A DNA stretch of 64,000 nucleotides. Origin: Rossellomorea pakistanensis. GTDB taxonomy: Bacteria; Bacillota; Bacilli; Bacillales; Bacillaceae_B. Shown here piece after piece: positions 1-8,110 of this stretch. The stretch lies in assembly GCF_016908495.1 (NCBI RefSeq), contig NZ_JAFBDZ010000004.1, positions 434,001-498,000 of the forward strand. Direction: 5' to 3'. Made by a program: the position numbers and the translations under genes. Every line of letters begins with the position of its first letter. Positions within the stretch are counted from its first letter, which is position 1. The notes under the pieces are model-generated. The model did no database searches, was not told where the DNA came from, and saw nothing but the letters and a program-made list of their open reading frames with translations.

Positions 1-43
1 CATCATTTCCCCTTGACTAATTGGGGATAAGGGAATATTCCCA

Positions 44-1087
44 TCACAATGATCCCTTTTTTTCTTTTTGAAACCAAGCCTCTAACAGCTTCTGCTCTCT
101 TTCTCGAGAGACCCCCGCTTTTCGTTCTTTATCTTGTCTCGTTTTTTCCCATTGATATACATCATAAATGGTCTCTTCAATAGGTTGAAATGTAAGACCT
201 CCGTTAACAGCTTTTTCTATACTAATAGAAAAACTACCTTTCCATGGTTCGATTTCTCCCTCTAACGGGAAGTGTTCAGGAACCCAAAGAGGCATCTCTG
301 TCCATGGCTGAACTTTTTGCTCCTGAAAAAATTCTTCTTCTCCCCATACAAATTCGACATCGCTGGATGTGACCGCTTTACAGGTGTTTAATAGCTCTTC
401 CATAGTCAATGCATCACTCGGGCCTGTTACATTGAAGGATCCACCTTGTCTGTTTTCAGCCATATTGAACACCCATATGGCGATATCTTTTACGTTAATC
501 AATTGAACAGGGCGATTTGGACGTCCCGGCACTAATACTTTTCCGCCTTGTGCAACACGCTGAACCCAATACGGAAGCCGATCCGTATAGTCAAACGGTC
601 CAACTAGCTGCCCCGCTCTTACATGCAAAACACGTCCTGGCCACTGCTTCTCCGCTTCTGCTTCACATAATACCTTCAAAGCTCCATAATACTCGTAAGG
701 AGAAACCATCCCTTCCTCAACGTCTTTCAATTTATTCGGTGGCATGGATTGTAAAGGGTAGTCCTCGGTAATATTGAGTGGAACCCAATCTTTATAAACA
801 GAGATGCTTGAGATGAATGTATAATGCTCAATGTTATCCCCGAGTACTGCAGCAATTTTTTTGATTTGATGGGGAGCAAATCCACATGTATCCATGACAA
901 CGTCCCATTTTCTATTTTCTAGTTGTGAAACATCACTGTCTCTATTGCCGATAAGCTGCTCCACTTCAGGAAACGCCTCTTTATTATTACCGCGATTAAA
1001 CAAAGTGACTTCATGCCCTCTTTTCAAGGATTCTTCTACCAAAGCTTTCCCTAAAAAACGAGTACCTCCTAATATAAGAACATTCAT
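44..1087 (-). CDS. NAD-dependent epimerase/dehydratase (extended SDR)
   Basis: A 347-residue cytoplasmic protein of the extended short-chain dehydrogenase family. The N-terminus has the Rossmann glycine motif GGTRFLG directly after the first beta strand (MNVLILGG). A YYGALK stretch near residue 135 matches the Tyr-x-x-x-Lys catalytic pair. This group includes NAD-dependent sugar-nucleotide epimerases and related reductases; the substrate cannot be read from the sequence. An upstream in-frame ATG would add six residues, but the GGGGG ribosome site sits 7 bases before the chosen ATG at 1087. The gene stands alone, and the preceding 300 bases hold no gene. Confidence 0.85.
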   Translation of the reverse strand: MNVLILGGTRFLGKALVEESLKRGHEVTLFNRGNNKEAFPEVEQLIGNRDSDVSQLENRKWDVVMDTCGFAPHQIKKIAAVLGDNIEHYTFISSISVYKDWVPLNITEDYPLQSMPPNKLKDVEEGMVSPYEYYGALKVLCEAEAEKQWPGRVLHVRAGQLVGPFDYTDRLPYWVQRVAQGGKVLVPGRPNRPVQLINVKDIAIWVFNMAENRQGGSFNVTGPSDALTMEELLNTCKAVTSSDVEFVWGEEEFFQEQKVQPWTEMPLWVPEHFPLEGEIEPWKGSFSISIEKAVNGGLTFQPIEETIYDVYQWEKTRQDKERKAGVSREREQKLLEAWFQKEKKGSL

Positions 1088-1404
1088 TGTTTTCCCCCAT
1101 TCCATTTAATAGTCTATAAAAATACTTTTAATGTTAAACGGTTTTCCTTTGTAAAAAGTTACGGGGTGTTTGAGAAATTTTTGTTTTTTATTTCTATATC
1201 AGGTATTGGCTGATGGTTCAAAAAGTCTACTTTTACTCTGACAAATGGATTCGTTTCTTCAAGGTAAGGAAAATGGGCACTTTTACTTTTAAAAAGGAGC
1301 TGTCCTAAGCAACTTCTTTTACTATTGAACTCAATATTTCAGTTAAAACAACAATTTTATATTTAAGATTAAAGTAATGATCTCTTGATTATAATTAACT
1401 TTTT
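1088..1404. other. intergenic stretch, no gene seen
   Basis: About 317 AT-rich bases. No open frame with a ribosome site was found. A short GGAGCTGTCCTAAG motif at 1296-1309 resembles the hairpin end of the dispersed element described at 12.5, 26.0, 44.0 and 61.3 kb, but the similarity is too short to call a copy. Confidence 0.5.
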
Positions 1405-1629
1405 TCATAGTGATTTTCTCCGGTTCTTACCGTCTCCCTGGTTTTCCTCTTCCACAAGAATCTCTTGTTCCTCATGAAATTCCACTTCCGTCTGTCCAGT
1501 GATTTCGTCAAATGGCGTGTAGTAGGGAGTTACACTTCTTTTCTTTACAAAAATTTTATAAAAACCAACTAGAACCAATATCACTATAACGGTCGGAAAC
1601 CCTATTGCCATTAAACCCATCGGATTCAT
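1405..1629 (-). CDS. small single-pass membrane protein, DUF3951-like
   Basis: A 74-residue protein with one N-terminal transmembrane helix (about residues 6-27) followed by a basic KKRS stop-transfer and an acidic cytoplasmic tail. The PYYTPFDEITGQT stretch with VEFHEEQE after it is recalled as typical of the DUF3951 family of Bacillus; function unknown. The ATG at 1629 follows AAAGGGG at 7-base spacing; an upstream in-frame start lacks a site. It lies just downstream of the sigma factor gene and is probably co-transcribed with it, which suggests a role linked to that sigma factor, such as membrane-level control (inference). Confidence 0.7.
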   Translation of the reverse strand: MNPMGLMAIGFPTVIVILVLVGFYKIFVKKRSVTPYYTPFDEITGQTEVEFHEEQEILVEEENQGDGKNRRKSL

Positions 1630-1738
1630 CTTTTTTACCCCTTTTTTAGTTCTCAATAACCTAATATTTCTTTTAAAATACGATCGACCCAGGGATTGGT
1701 TTCGGTATTTTTAAAATCACTTAGTACAATATGACCTT

Positions 1739-2386
1739 CTAAAATGATAGCTCTAAGATATTTCCATCTGGATCTATGACATAACAAACTGATTGTTCTG
1801 GCCTACTTCTAAATTGATAGTTTCGTGTTTCTAAAAGCCGATAATAATAGAATAGTTGAACTGGATTTGAATCCTTTAATGCTTTTGATAAACCACTGAT
1901 GATTTTGTGATTAGATACATCCCTATTTGTTGAAGGTTTAACTGCGGGGGATTCAAGCTTTTTCCTCGCTCGATGAAGAGCTGTTTTAATGGATTCATTG
2001 CTTATTCTAAGCATGGATGCAATCTCTTTGGAGGAATAGCCAAAGACATCTTTTAATGTTAAAAGCATGGCTTGCTTTAAAGGTAATGTAGTAACTAGAA
2101 TTTCGATTAAACTATCGTATTCTATAAAATCTTGTGATCCACTATTCGTCTCTTCATCAAATAAATAGAACTCTCTACTTTTTCTTTTTTCGTCAATGAA
2201 AAGGTTTTTGGCAACCTGAAAGAGAAATGAAGTGGAGAATAAGCGGTCGGGTTCTAACTTTTTTAGCTTGTATACTTTTACCATCGTTTCTTGTACAAGA
2301 TCTTCTGCTAACCAGGTAGAACGAGATAACTTTATGCAATATCTATATAGTTTATTAATGGTTTCTTCTATATTTTCAAATACCAA
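1739..2386 (-). CDS. ECF-type RNA polymerase sigma factor, probable 3' frameshift
   Basis: A 215-residue sigma-70 family protein. Region 2 is recognisable at residues 10-75 (AEDLVQETMVKVYK and the F-x-VAKNLFIDEKRK helix) and region 4 at about 95-145 (LKDVFGYSSKEIASML and SIKTALHRARKKLE, a helix-turn-helix). It would direct RNA polymerase to a small regulon. The start is TTG, 8 bases after GGGTGGG. The frame stops at 1739, but the -1 frame then runs open as GHIVLSDFKNTETNPWVDR to a stop at 1653-1655, right before the ribosome site of the next gene. One missing T in the TTTT run near 1741 would explain this. The original protein was probably about 241 residues. Confidence 0.85.
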   Translation of the reverse strand: MVFENIEETINKLYRYCIKLSRSTWLAEDLVQETMVKVYKLKKLEPDRLFSTSFLFQVAKNLFIDEKRKSREFYLFDEETNSGSQDFIEYDSLIEILVTTLPLKQAMLLTLKDVFGYSSKEIASMLRISNESIKTALHRARKKLESPAVKPSTNRDVSNHKIISGLSKALKDSNPVQLFYYYRLLETRNYQFRSRPEQSVCYVIDPDGNILELSF

Positions 2387-2478
2387 ATTTCATCCCACCC
2401 AAAAAAATAAAATTATATGTAACTTTTTATCCATTATATTCGTTATACCAAAGAATACAAATAGTAAGGAGAGATGAC

Positions 2479-2901
2479 ATGTTTAAAGTAGGAAGTATTT
2501 TTATCCCTGTCACCAATATGGAGAAATCAATGGCTTGGTATGAAAAGAATCTAGGTGTTAAGATGATTGATCAGTGGGATGAAGGAGCAGGTTTTTACTT
2601 TCCAAATAGTTCAACCCAGATGGCATTAGTTCAGGTTCAAAATCCACAACCCACTGAATTTGTCATCAAAGGAAATAAAAAAAATGTCTATTTCAATTTC
2701 CTAGTCGAGGATATCGAAGAAGTCTATGATCACCTAAATAACAATGGAGTCGTGACAACTGAAATTGAAGATTTCGGCGGGATGAAAGGATTTGATTTTT
2801 TCGATTTAGATGAAAATCCTTTTAGTGTGGTAAATGAAGACAAAAGTTCCCCTTATTATCGTGAAAATGTGAGGAGATTGCAGGGGAATATATCTATATA
2901 A
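2479..2901 (+). CDS. VOC-superfamily (glyoxalase/bleomycin-resistance-like) protein
   Basis: A 140-residue single-domain vicinal-oxygen-chelate protein. It opens with the typical FIPVTNMEKSMAWYEKNLG helix-strand pattern and closes with GFDFFDLDENPFSVV, where the metal-binding Glu or cofactor-contact residue usually lies. Members are metalloenzymes or binding proteins that act on small molecules; the substrate is unknown. The ribosome site AAGGAGAG lies 6 bases before the ATG. It is transcribed divergently from the sigma factor gene, so the two may share the 90-base promoter region. A possible link to the sigma regulon is inference. Confidence 0.85.
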   Translation: MFKVGSIFIPVTNMEKSMAWYEKNLGVKMIDQWDEGAGFYFPNSSTQMALVQVQNPQPTEFVIKGNKKNVYFNFLVEDIEEVYDHLNNNGVVTTEIEDFGGMKGFDFFDLDENPFSVVNEDKSSPYYRENVRRLQGNISI

Positions 2902-2990
2902 TACAAAAAATGCTAAGTAATTCCGATAACGTGAAGAAAAATTACGCCCCATAAAAAAACAAGTAAAATAAAATATAATCATCACACAAA

Positions 2991-3016
2991 AAAAGCTTGG
3001 GAAAACCCAAGCTTTT
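2991..3016 (-). terminator. rho-independent terminator of the lipoprotein gene
   Basis: Perfect 11-bp inverted repeat (AAAAGCTTGGG, 4-base loop, CCCAAGCTTTT). On the minus strand it is followed by seven T residues. It lies 45 bases past the lipoprotein stop and could also stop transcription from the VOC gene on the other side. Confidence 0.85.
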
Positions 3017-3060
3017 GGCCATTAATATGTAGTTCTTGTTGAATCAAAGACCCCTCTAGC

Positions 3061-3732
3061 TTAATAACGAACATTTAGCACTTCGATTAATTCTATGATT
3101 TCATCATCGTCACCTGGTTCAACGTACACTCGCTCTGTATTTTCTATAATATCTGTGTAGAAGTTTTCACCAGCAGGGTAACGGCCATCCCAACGTAAAG
3201 GAACGTTGTATACATTAATCGTGCCATCCCCATTACCACTATAAGTTACTGATCCATCTACTAAGCGAGGACCTGCTAACTGGATAACATCTTCTGGATA
3301 GCTGGCACTGGTGTCATCGTTAGGATTGATTGGTTGGCCAGCAGGAATATGCCGAACATTTAATTCATCTATCTCTTGATTCGGTCCAAGTTGCAGCCAA
3401 ACACGAGCGTATTCAATTTGTTCACTAGAAAACTGGGATAGTGTTTCTTTGTCTTCCTTATCGCCTACATTTGAGTCACTATTTTCAGATGTGGAACTAT
3501 GCGAATCACTATTAACAGATTCTTCTGTAGAGTTGTCATTTGCATCATCATTGTCCGATTCCTCTAACTCACTTGTTGACGTACTTTCATCTGTTTCGGT
3601 TGTATCTTCTTCTATTGAAACAGAACTGTTTTCTGAAGAATCCGTTGTGGATTCCTCGTTTGTGTTGCCAACACATCCTACTAGCATAAATAAAGCAATA
3701 GTAAAATAAAGAAAGTTTGTCAGCTTTTTCAA
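3061..3732 (-). CDS. secreted lipoprotein with acidic Ser-rich linker
   Basis: A 223-residue predicted lipoprotein. Residues 1-20 are a signal peptide ending in the lipobox LVGC. Residues 24-105 are a low-complexity linker rich in Ser, Glu, Asp, Asn and Thr, which would hold the C-terminal domain away from the membrane. The remaining 115 residues form a compact domain with VRHIPAGQPINPNDD and GDGTINVYNVPLRWDG. This type of domain is seen in surface lipoproteins of Firmicutes, but no function is known to me. Translation starts at TTG, about 11 bases after AAAGGA. A 26-codon membrane-peptide gene ends 20 bases upstream, so the two probably form an operon. Confidence 0.8.
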   Translation of the reverse strand: MKKLTNFLYFTIALFMLVGCVGNTNEESTTDSSENSSVSIEEDTTETDESTSTSELEESDNDDANDNSTEESVNSDSHSSTSENSDSNVGDKEDKETLSQFSSEQIEYARVWLQLGPNQEIDELNVRHIPAGQPINPNDDTSASYPEDVIQLAGPRLVDGSVTYSGNGDGTINVYNVPLRWDGRYPAGENFYTDIIENTERVYVEPGDDDEIIELIEVLNVRY

Positions 3733-3752
3733 TCGTCAAACCATTCCTTTCA

Positions 3753-3833
3753 TTATTTTAATAAGTATCCTAGTATTCCTAAAGCAATTGAAAGTATGGG
3801 AAAACCGACTAAAATTATTAAAATGATGTCCAT
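3753..3833 (-). CDS. 26-residue hydrophobic membrane peptide
   Basis: A short frame encoding a peptide that begins MDIILIILVGFPILS and ends GILGYLLK. It is almost wholly hydrophobic with one Asp near the start and one terminal Lys, so it would span the membrane once. It is supported by an unusually strong ribosome site (AAGGAGAAGGGGG) directly before the ATG and by its position 20 bases upstream of the lipoprotein gene. Function is unknown; it could be a small partner of the lipoprotein or a toxin-like peptide (inference). Confidence 0.6.
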   Translation of the reverse strand: MDIILIILVGFPILSIALGILGYLLK

Positions 3834-3910
3834 TCCCCCTTCTCCTTCTTGTGAGTTTTAACTTTTTTACTATACTCAAATAAACAATCCCCCAATTAAT
3901 CATTCTTCAG

Positions 3911-4006
3911 TTACAATTATTTCAAAATTTGTCATTTTACTCAATCATTTATTCCAATAAAAACGACACTTTCCTTTTTACTAGAAAAGTGTCTCAGTTT
4001 TTTTTG
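3911..4006. repeat. 95-bp intergenic repeat, copy 1, with terminator hairpin
   Basis: Begins with TTACAATTATTTCAAAATTT and ends in a hairpin (GACACTTT at 3965-3972, AAAGTGTC at 3986-3993) flanked by T runs. A close copy lies at 6022-6117. The hairpin is placed to terminate the dioxygenase gene on the minus strand, 54 bases past its stop. Confidence 0.65.
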
Positions 4007-4046
4007 TTCGGTATATTCTTCTTGATTCTCCCGGGCGGAAAATGCT

Positions 4047-4703
4047 TTACTTCAATTTCTTTCTCCTCATCCACTGTGTTGCAGCCCATTTAGATCCATT
4101 CATTACTGGTGCCCCGCCATGTAAGGTTAAATCGTTTAAAGTCTGGTCGTCATAGAAATATTCGAAATACACCGCCATCCCCTTTTGTGGTGACACGGAA
4201 AATTTCAGTTTAGGAAAGAATGTTTCCCCACCTTCCTCTACGTCATTTAAGTACATGACGAGCGTACTAATTCTGGGATTGCTTACTGGCTTATTGACTG
4301 ATGAGAAGAAATCAAAATGAGCTTTATACTCTTGACCGATTTTATAATTAAGGATTTGAAGACCTTCTCCATGTTCAACCGGTATATTCATGATATGTGA
4401 TAGTCTCTTTTCAATTTTAGACACAAAGTCATTTTCATTTTCCTGAAAAAACATACTGCTACTTGTTCTAAGGTCATCTACATCACGTGTATTTCCAATC
4501 TTCGAACGCTGCATTCTATCTTTTGATAACCTAATGAGCTCATCACATTCTTCATTGCTTAAAACATTTCCTAAAACGACTATTAGTGGTTCTTCAAATC
4601 TAGCAATTATGTTTATTTCCCTATCTTCTGTTTTTATTTTATTTCCAATATGGTGAAATATTGTTTGTTCTTTAACTGTTAATTCATTAACATCCATTTT
4701 CAA
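4047..4703 (-). CDS. 2OG-Fe(II) dioxygenase, prolyl-4-hydroxylase-like
   Basis: A 218-residue protein with the complete Fe(II)/2-oxoglutarate site of the prolyl 4-hydroxylase family: HFD (HxD iron ligands) in YKAHFDFF near residue 135, the distal iron His in LHGGAPV near 197, and the 2-oxoglutarate-binding Lys in GSKWAATQWMR near 206. EEGGETFFPKL is also characteristic. Bacillus homologues hydroxylate proline in collagen-like or elongation-factor substrates; the target here is unknown and no collagen-like gene is nearby. The TTG at 4703 is preferred because AGAGG is 10 bases upstream; an ATG two codons later is the alternative. Confidence 0.88.
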   Translation of the reverse strand: MKMDVNELTVKEQTIFHHIGNKIKTEDREINIIARFEEPLIVVLGNVLSNEECDELIRLSKDRMQRSKIGNTRDVDDLRTSSSMFFQENENDFVSKIEKRLSHIMNIPVEHGEGLQILNYKIGQEYKAHFDFFSSVNKPVSNPRISTLVMYLNDVEEGGETFFPKLKFSVSPQKGMAVYFEYFYDDQTLNDLTLHGGAPVMNGSKWAATQWMRRKKLK

Positions 4704-5033
4704 CTTTCATCAACCTCTTTAAATATTTATAATATTGCGAATTTTAAACCTATGGGAAGCATTCGATAGGTTGATCGGTTCTTCCAATTTGAGTAGCGAT
4801 ATAACGAAAGTAACTACTGTCTTTATATTAAGTTTTTTTCTCCTCCTGTATGTCAAAATGGATATCGTAATTTATTTTTACTGAGTTAATTTTACCTCTT
4901 GAATGTCAAAAAAAGAAGAGTTTTTTTCACCCTCCTATCACTTATATATTTAACAGTCTACTTTACTAAGAGTTATTTTTTTTTACACCAATCGCCCCCG
5001 ATTGTTGAAATTCAATCATTATTTGAATGATCT
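4704..5033. other. intergenic stretch, no gene seen
   Basis: About 330 AT-rich bases holding the promoter region of the dioxygenase gene. Several poly-T runs are present, but no open frame with a ribosome site and no strong hairpin was seen. Confidence 0.4.
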
Positions 5034-5609
5034 TCAACGATCCGAGAAAAATGATAAACATTGAGCAATATGAACAATTCTTTGAATAACAAATTCAACT
5101 TCCTGATTGTCTTTAATTACGAATAAATGGTCAGCTTCACCTTCTACTGGATCAATCACATCTTCATTTAGAGCCTGTTGTCGAGTAAGCACTTCCTCAA
5201 AATTAGAAGCACTCCTAAGTATATTCGTACTACGCTGACTATTAGTAACTCGATCTCGAAGAACATGATCTGGGATATCAAAATGGACAAGGATTCGGAT
5301 AAATTCATTTTTATGAAATAACTGTTTCAGCAGATACAACCGGCCATTTCGATTTCGATTTGAATTACAAATAATAAGGTGAAAATTAGTCTGTTCTATA
5401 GCATAATCGACAATTAGCTGAGAAATGGCATGCTTGAGAGTATTAGGTCCACGTTTTGGTTGCAGGGTAGTATAAAAGGTGTTTATAAATTCAGCGTGGT
5501 TATCTTGGTCCATCACAAGAGAGTTGCTTAACTCTTGTTCTAAAAGTCTAGCAAATGTAGTTTTCCCACTATGGGTTTTACCCACTGTAATAATCACTAA
5601 CCTTTTCAT
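5034..5609 (-). CDS. P-loop kinase-like ATPase
   Basis: A 191-residue protein with a Walker A motif GKTHSGKTT at residues 9-17 and a core resembling zeta-toxin/adenylylsulfate-kinase-like small kinases (LVMDQDNHAEF after strand 2, LIICNSNRNRNGR, then HFDIPDHVLRDRV). Such proteins phosphorylate small molecules or metabolites; the substrate is unknown. The ATG at 5609 follows AAAGGAG at 8 bases; an upstream start adding six residues lacks a site. The gene appears monocistronic. Confidence 0.8.
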   Translation of the reverse strand: MKRLVIITVGKTHSGKTTFARLLEQELSNSLVMDQDNHAEFINTFYTTLQPKRGPNTLKHAISQLIVDYAIEQTNFHLIICNSNRNRNGRLYLLKQLFHKNEFIRILVHFDIPDHVLRDRVTNSQRSTNILRSASNFEEVLTRQQALNEDVIDPVEGEADHLFVIKDNQEVEFVIQRIVHIAQCLSFFSDR

Positions 5610-5695
5610 GACTGCAACTCCTTTCAATTAACCTATAAAATTAACTTTTTCCGCTCTTAATAGAAGCTATCATTCTAAACAAATGGAGACCATAA

Positions 5696-5950
5696 TTATA
5701 TGAGATTAAGTAAACAAAAAAGAAATATTAACCCTATATATTTATTAAATGAACTTGTAATCTTTTTCCCTGTTGAACTGTTTTTGATATCAAATGTTAG
5801 AAACAACAGTAATACAATAATTAAAGAATTAGTAATAAATTCTTTGGATGAAGATACTCCACTAGTCAATCCTAAAAGTAATACTAAACTCATTATTACT
5901 AGTAAGGAAATCGTAATATATTCTGGTTTGAACTTCTTAATTATATACAA
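5696..5950 (-). CDS. small membrane protein, three predicted helices
   Basis: An 84-residue hydrophobic protein with three apparent transmembrane segments (about residues 11-31, 39-55, 69-84) separated by a charged KNSSTGKKITSS loop. No family was recognised. The TTG start is preceded by AGGGAG at a 9-base gap, which favours this strand over the overlapping opposite frame. It lies upstream of the kinase gene with an 86-base gap. Confidence 0.55.
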   Translation of the reverse strand: MYIIKKFKPEYITISLLVIMSLVLLLGLTSGVSSSKEFITNSLIIVLLLFLTFDIKNSSTGKKITSSFNKYIGLIFLFCLLNLI

Positions 5951-6021
5951 AATACACAGCTCCCTATTTTAATTACTAATCTATTCAACTTCGACTACAA
6001 CTTAATTGCCTTACTTCCTAA

Positions 6022-6117
6022 TTACAATTATTTCAAAATTTGTCATTTAACACAATCTTTCATTACATAAAACAAGACACTTTCTTTGTTTTAGAAAAGT
6101 GCCTAGGTTTTAATCAT
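6022..6117. repeat. 95-bp intergenic repeat, copy 2
   Basis: Shares the TTACAATTATTTCAAAATTT opening and the following hairpin (CACTTT at 6078-6083 with AAAGTG at 6096-6101) with the copy at 3911-4006. A weaker third relative at about 39640-39692 shares only ACTCAATCATTTAT and a following hairpin. Confidence 0.6.
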
Positions 6118-6266
6118 CCTAATTATCTACTTAACTTGTCTTCTCAGCAGAAAATTAAAAATCATGTCCATTAGAGTAAATGATATGTCTAGAACCCCAC
6201 TATTTTAAACGGCTCTATGATGAACATTTTTTCTGCTATTCTACATGATTTTGTCCTTCAACCAAA

Positions 6267-6368
6267 ATGAGGACCTCAATAGAACCGATTGACGACCTGA
6301 AAATCCATATAGCCCATAATGAGGACCTCAATAGAGACGATTGATGCCCTGAAAATCCAAATAACGGT
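6267..6368. repeat. two 52-bp tandem repeats
   Basis: Two adjacent units begin ATGAGGACCTCAATAGA at 6267 and 6319 and run through CTGAAAATCCA, differing at a few positions. They are flanked on both sides by a second degenerate pair (GGCTCTATGATGAACATTTT at about 6211 and GGTTTTATGAAGAAATTTT at about 6365). Non-coding; function unknown. Confidence 0.8.
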
Positions 6369-6570
6369 TTTATGAAGAAATTTTCTCTCTTTCCTACAGA
6401 TCTTTGTGTAAATGAAAAGAACTAAAACGGAAGCAGGCTCTTACCTTCCTTGAAGAATAGAATTCTGGTGAAAAGCACTCTAAGACCAACACTCTAAACC
6501 TTAGAAGTTATCAACAAAATGAATTCTATCCTGAGCATTAAAAAATGACTGACTATTGAATTTAATAATC

Positions 6571-7554
6571 CTAAAGATGTAAATAAACAACCGCAATAAC
6601 GAAAATGATCGCAAAGATACTGGTAAAGGCTAATGAGTACTTACGAGAAATATTTGCTTCCTCAATATCTCTCCAATTGATAGGTTTAATCCCACTCAGC
6701 CAAAACACTAATATGGCAGATAAAAAAATCGCATTAATATTGATTAAAAGTAATAATAGTGGCGTTATCACTCCCTGCCAATTACCAGCCCCGATCATCA
6801 TCCCCAACACAACCGTTGGCGGCAATACAGTCAGGGAGACCATCACTCCAACCAACTGCCCTTGTGAACGTTTCACAAATGATAAAGCTCCCGCGGCTCC
6901 TGCAGCGATGGCAACGACAATATCTATTATTTGAACACTAGTTTGGGAAATAAACTCATTGCTGTTCACTGGCAGATCAAAGTAAAACCCGAATAAAACA
7001 GAGATCATGAAGGGAATCGATAGTCCGAAAAGCGATGTTAGGATCGATTGCCGTGCGAGCTTTTGATCGCCTAGTATAGAAGCAAATGAAATCCCAAGGA
7101 TAGGACCGATTGACGGGTCAATGACATTTGCTCCTATGACTAAACCTGGACTATTTTGAATAATACCGACTGTAGCTACAATCGCGGCAAAAATAGTAAA
7201 CCAAGTAAAACTAGCGTTAATTTCCCCTGAGGAATGAACGATTGAATATAGTTCATGTTTGCTAGCTCGTTCCATTTCGGCTTCTTTATTTTTTTGATTA
7301 TTTTCATTGTATTCACTAGGGACATAGGCTTTTATAGAGGATAACATCGCTTGAAAACCACGATTTTCATGAGACACTTTTTCTAAGTAATTTAATATCC
7401 TTTCAGAATCTTCTTTTTCCACTAAAATTCGAACCCATGACTCATTTTCTTTTACATTGGACTTCCAATAGGAAATATGAGGGAATTCTTGCAAGAGAAT
7501 ATTTAGATATTCAAAATCATTAGGTGAGTAAATATCAATCAATTGTAACTCCAT
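6571..7554 (-). CDS. DUF389 / TIGR00341-type membrane protein
   Basis: A 327-residue protein. The first 115 residues are soluble and ferredoxin-like. The rest carries about six membrane helices with the conserved NSPGLVIGANVIDPSIGPILG segment and AIAAGAAGALSF, both typical of the DUF389 family. These proteins are widespread and their function is not established; a transport role is usually assumed. The ATG at 7554 is chosen because TGGAGGA lies 8 bases upstream; longer in-frame starts have no ribosome site. Confidence 0.85.
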   Translation of the reverse strand: MELQLIDIYSPNDFEYLNILLQEFPHISYWKSNVKENESWVRILVEKEDSERILNYLEKVSHENRGFQAMLSSIKAYVPSEYNENNQKNKEAEMERASKHELYSIVHSSGEINASFTWFTIFAAIVATVGIIQNSPGLVIGANVIDPSIGPILGISFASILGDQKLARQSILTSLFGLSIPFMISVLFGFYFDLPVNSNEFISQTSVQIIDIVVAIAAGAAGALSFVKRSQGQLVGVMVSLTVLPPTVVLGMMIGAGNWQGVITPLLLLLININAIFLSAILVFWLSGIKPINWRDIEEANISRKYSLAFTSIFAIIFVIAVVYLHL

Positions 7555-7710
7555 ATTTACTATCCTCCAGGATCCATCGTCACAATATGATTTATTATTC
7601 ACCTTTTTAAAAGTTATCATGCAGTTGGTAAAAGTACACCCGATTTTTTAAAAACATATGAGTTGAAAATTAAGGAATGAAACATTCAATCAAAAATCTT
7701 TCTCGGCACT

Positions 7711-7745
7711 AAAAAAGCGCCCTGTTATAACAGAAACGCCTTTTC
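7711..7745 (-). terminator. terminator after the copper locus
   Basis: On the minus strand AAAAGGCG, an inner CTGTTATAACAG palindrome and GCGCTTTTTT form a hairpin with a T tail, 17 bases past the ferredoxin-like gene. It closes the copper operon. Confidence 0.75.
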
Positions 7746-7761
7746 GATAAAAGTATAAATG

Positions 7762-8097
7762 TTATTTGCCTTCCTCATAATTCTTAAAAGTTATTCCATC
7801 ATGATAGTAAAGTTCAGAGCCTATATACACACTTCTTCTTTCTTTCAATAGCTGAATCAGTTCTTCACTTTTAATTCGATTCATATTCTTATACCAGATT
7901 CCTTGTGGATACAGAACTGCAATCGGACCATGTTTACATTGTCCATTACACAAGGTTTTCGTTGTATGAATCTCCCTTTGCAGTTCTAAGTCTTTCAATT
8001 CTCCTCTAATGGTCTCCGTGACCTCTTCTGCCCCATTTTTTGTGCAGGTTTTCCCGTTGCAAATCAATAGATGTTTGCTGAACCCATCTAAGTTCAT
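7762..8097 (-). CDS. thioredoxin-like 2Fe-2S ferredoxin
   Basis: A 111-residue protein with four cysteines arranged as ICNGKTC near the N-terminus and LCNGQCKHGP in the middle, the pattern of thioredoxin-fold [2Fe-2S] ferredoxins (CbiW and NuoE-like). It would bind one cluster and transfer electrons in the cytoplasm. It is the last gene of the copper locus, 13 bases after the exported His-rich protein gene. A role in redox handling or cluster protection during copper stress is inference. Confidence 0.8.
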   Translation of the reverse strand: MNLDGFSKHLLICNGKTCTKNGAEEVTETIRGELKDLELQREIHTTKTLCNGQCKHGPIAVLYPQGIWYKNMNRIKSEELIQLLKERRSVYIGSELYYHDGITFKNYEEGK

Positions 8098-8110
8098 TAA
8101 AAATTCCCCT

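Larger units (their letters stand above)
5973..6570. other. intergenic stretch with repeats, no gene
   Basis: Nearly 600 bases. It contains the second copy of a 95-bp hairpin repeat (6022-6117) and a two-unit 52-bp tandem repeat (6267-6368). No coding frame was found. Confidence 0.6.

Noticed and set aside
5700..5972. 90-codon plus-strand frame
   Set aside because: Opposite of the minus-strand membrane protein, which has a proper ribosome site; no site for this one.
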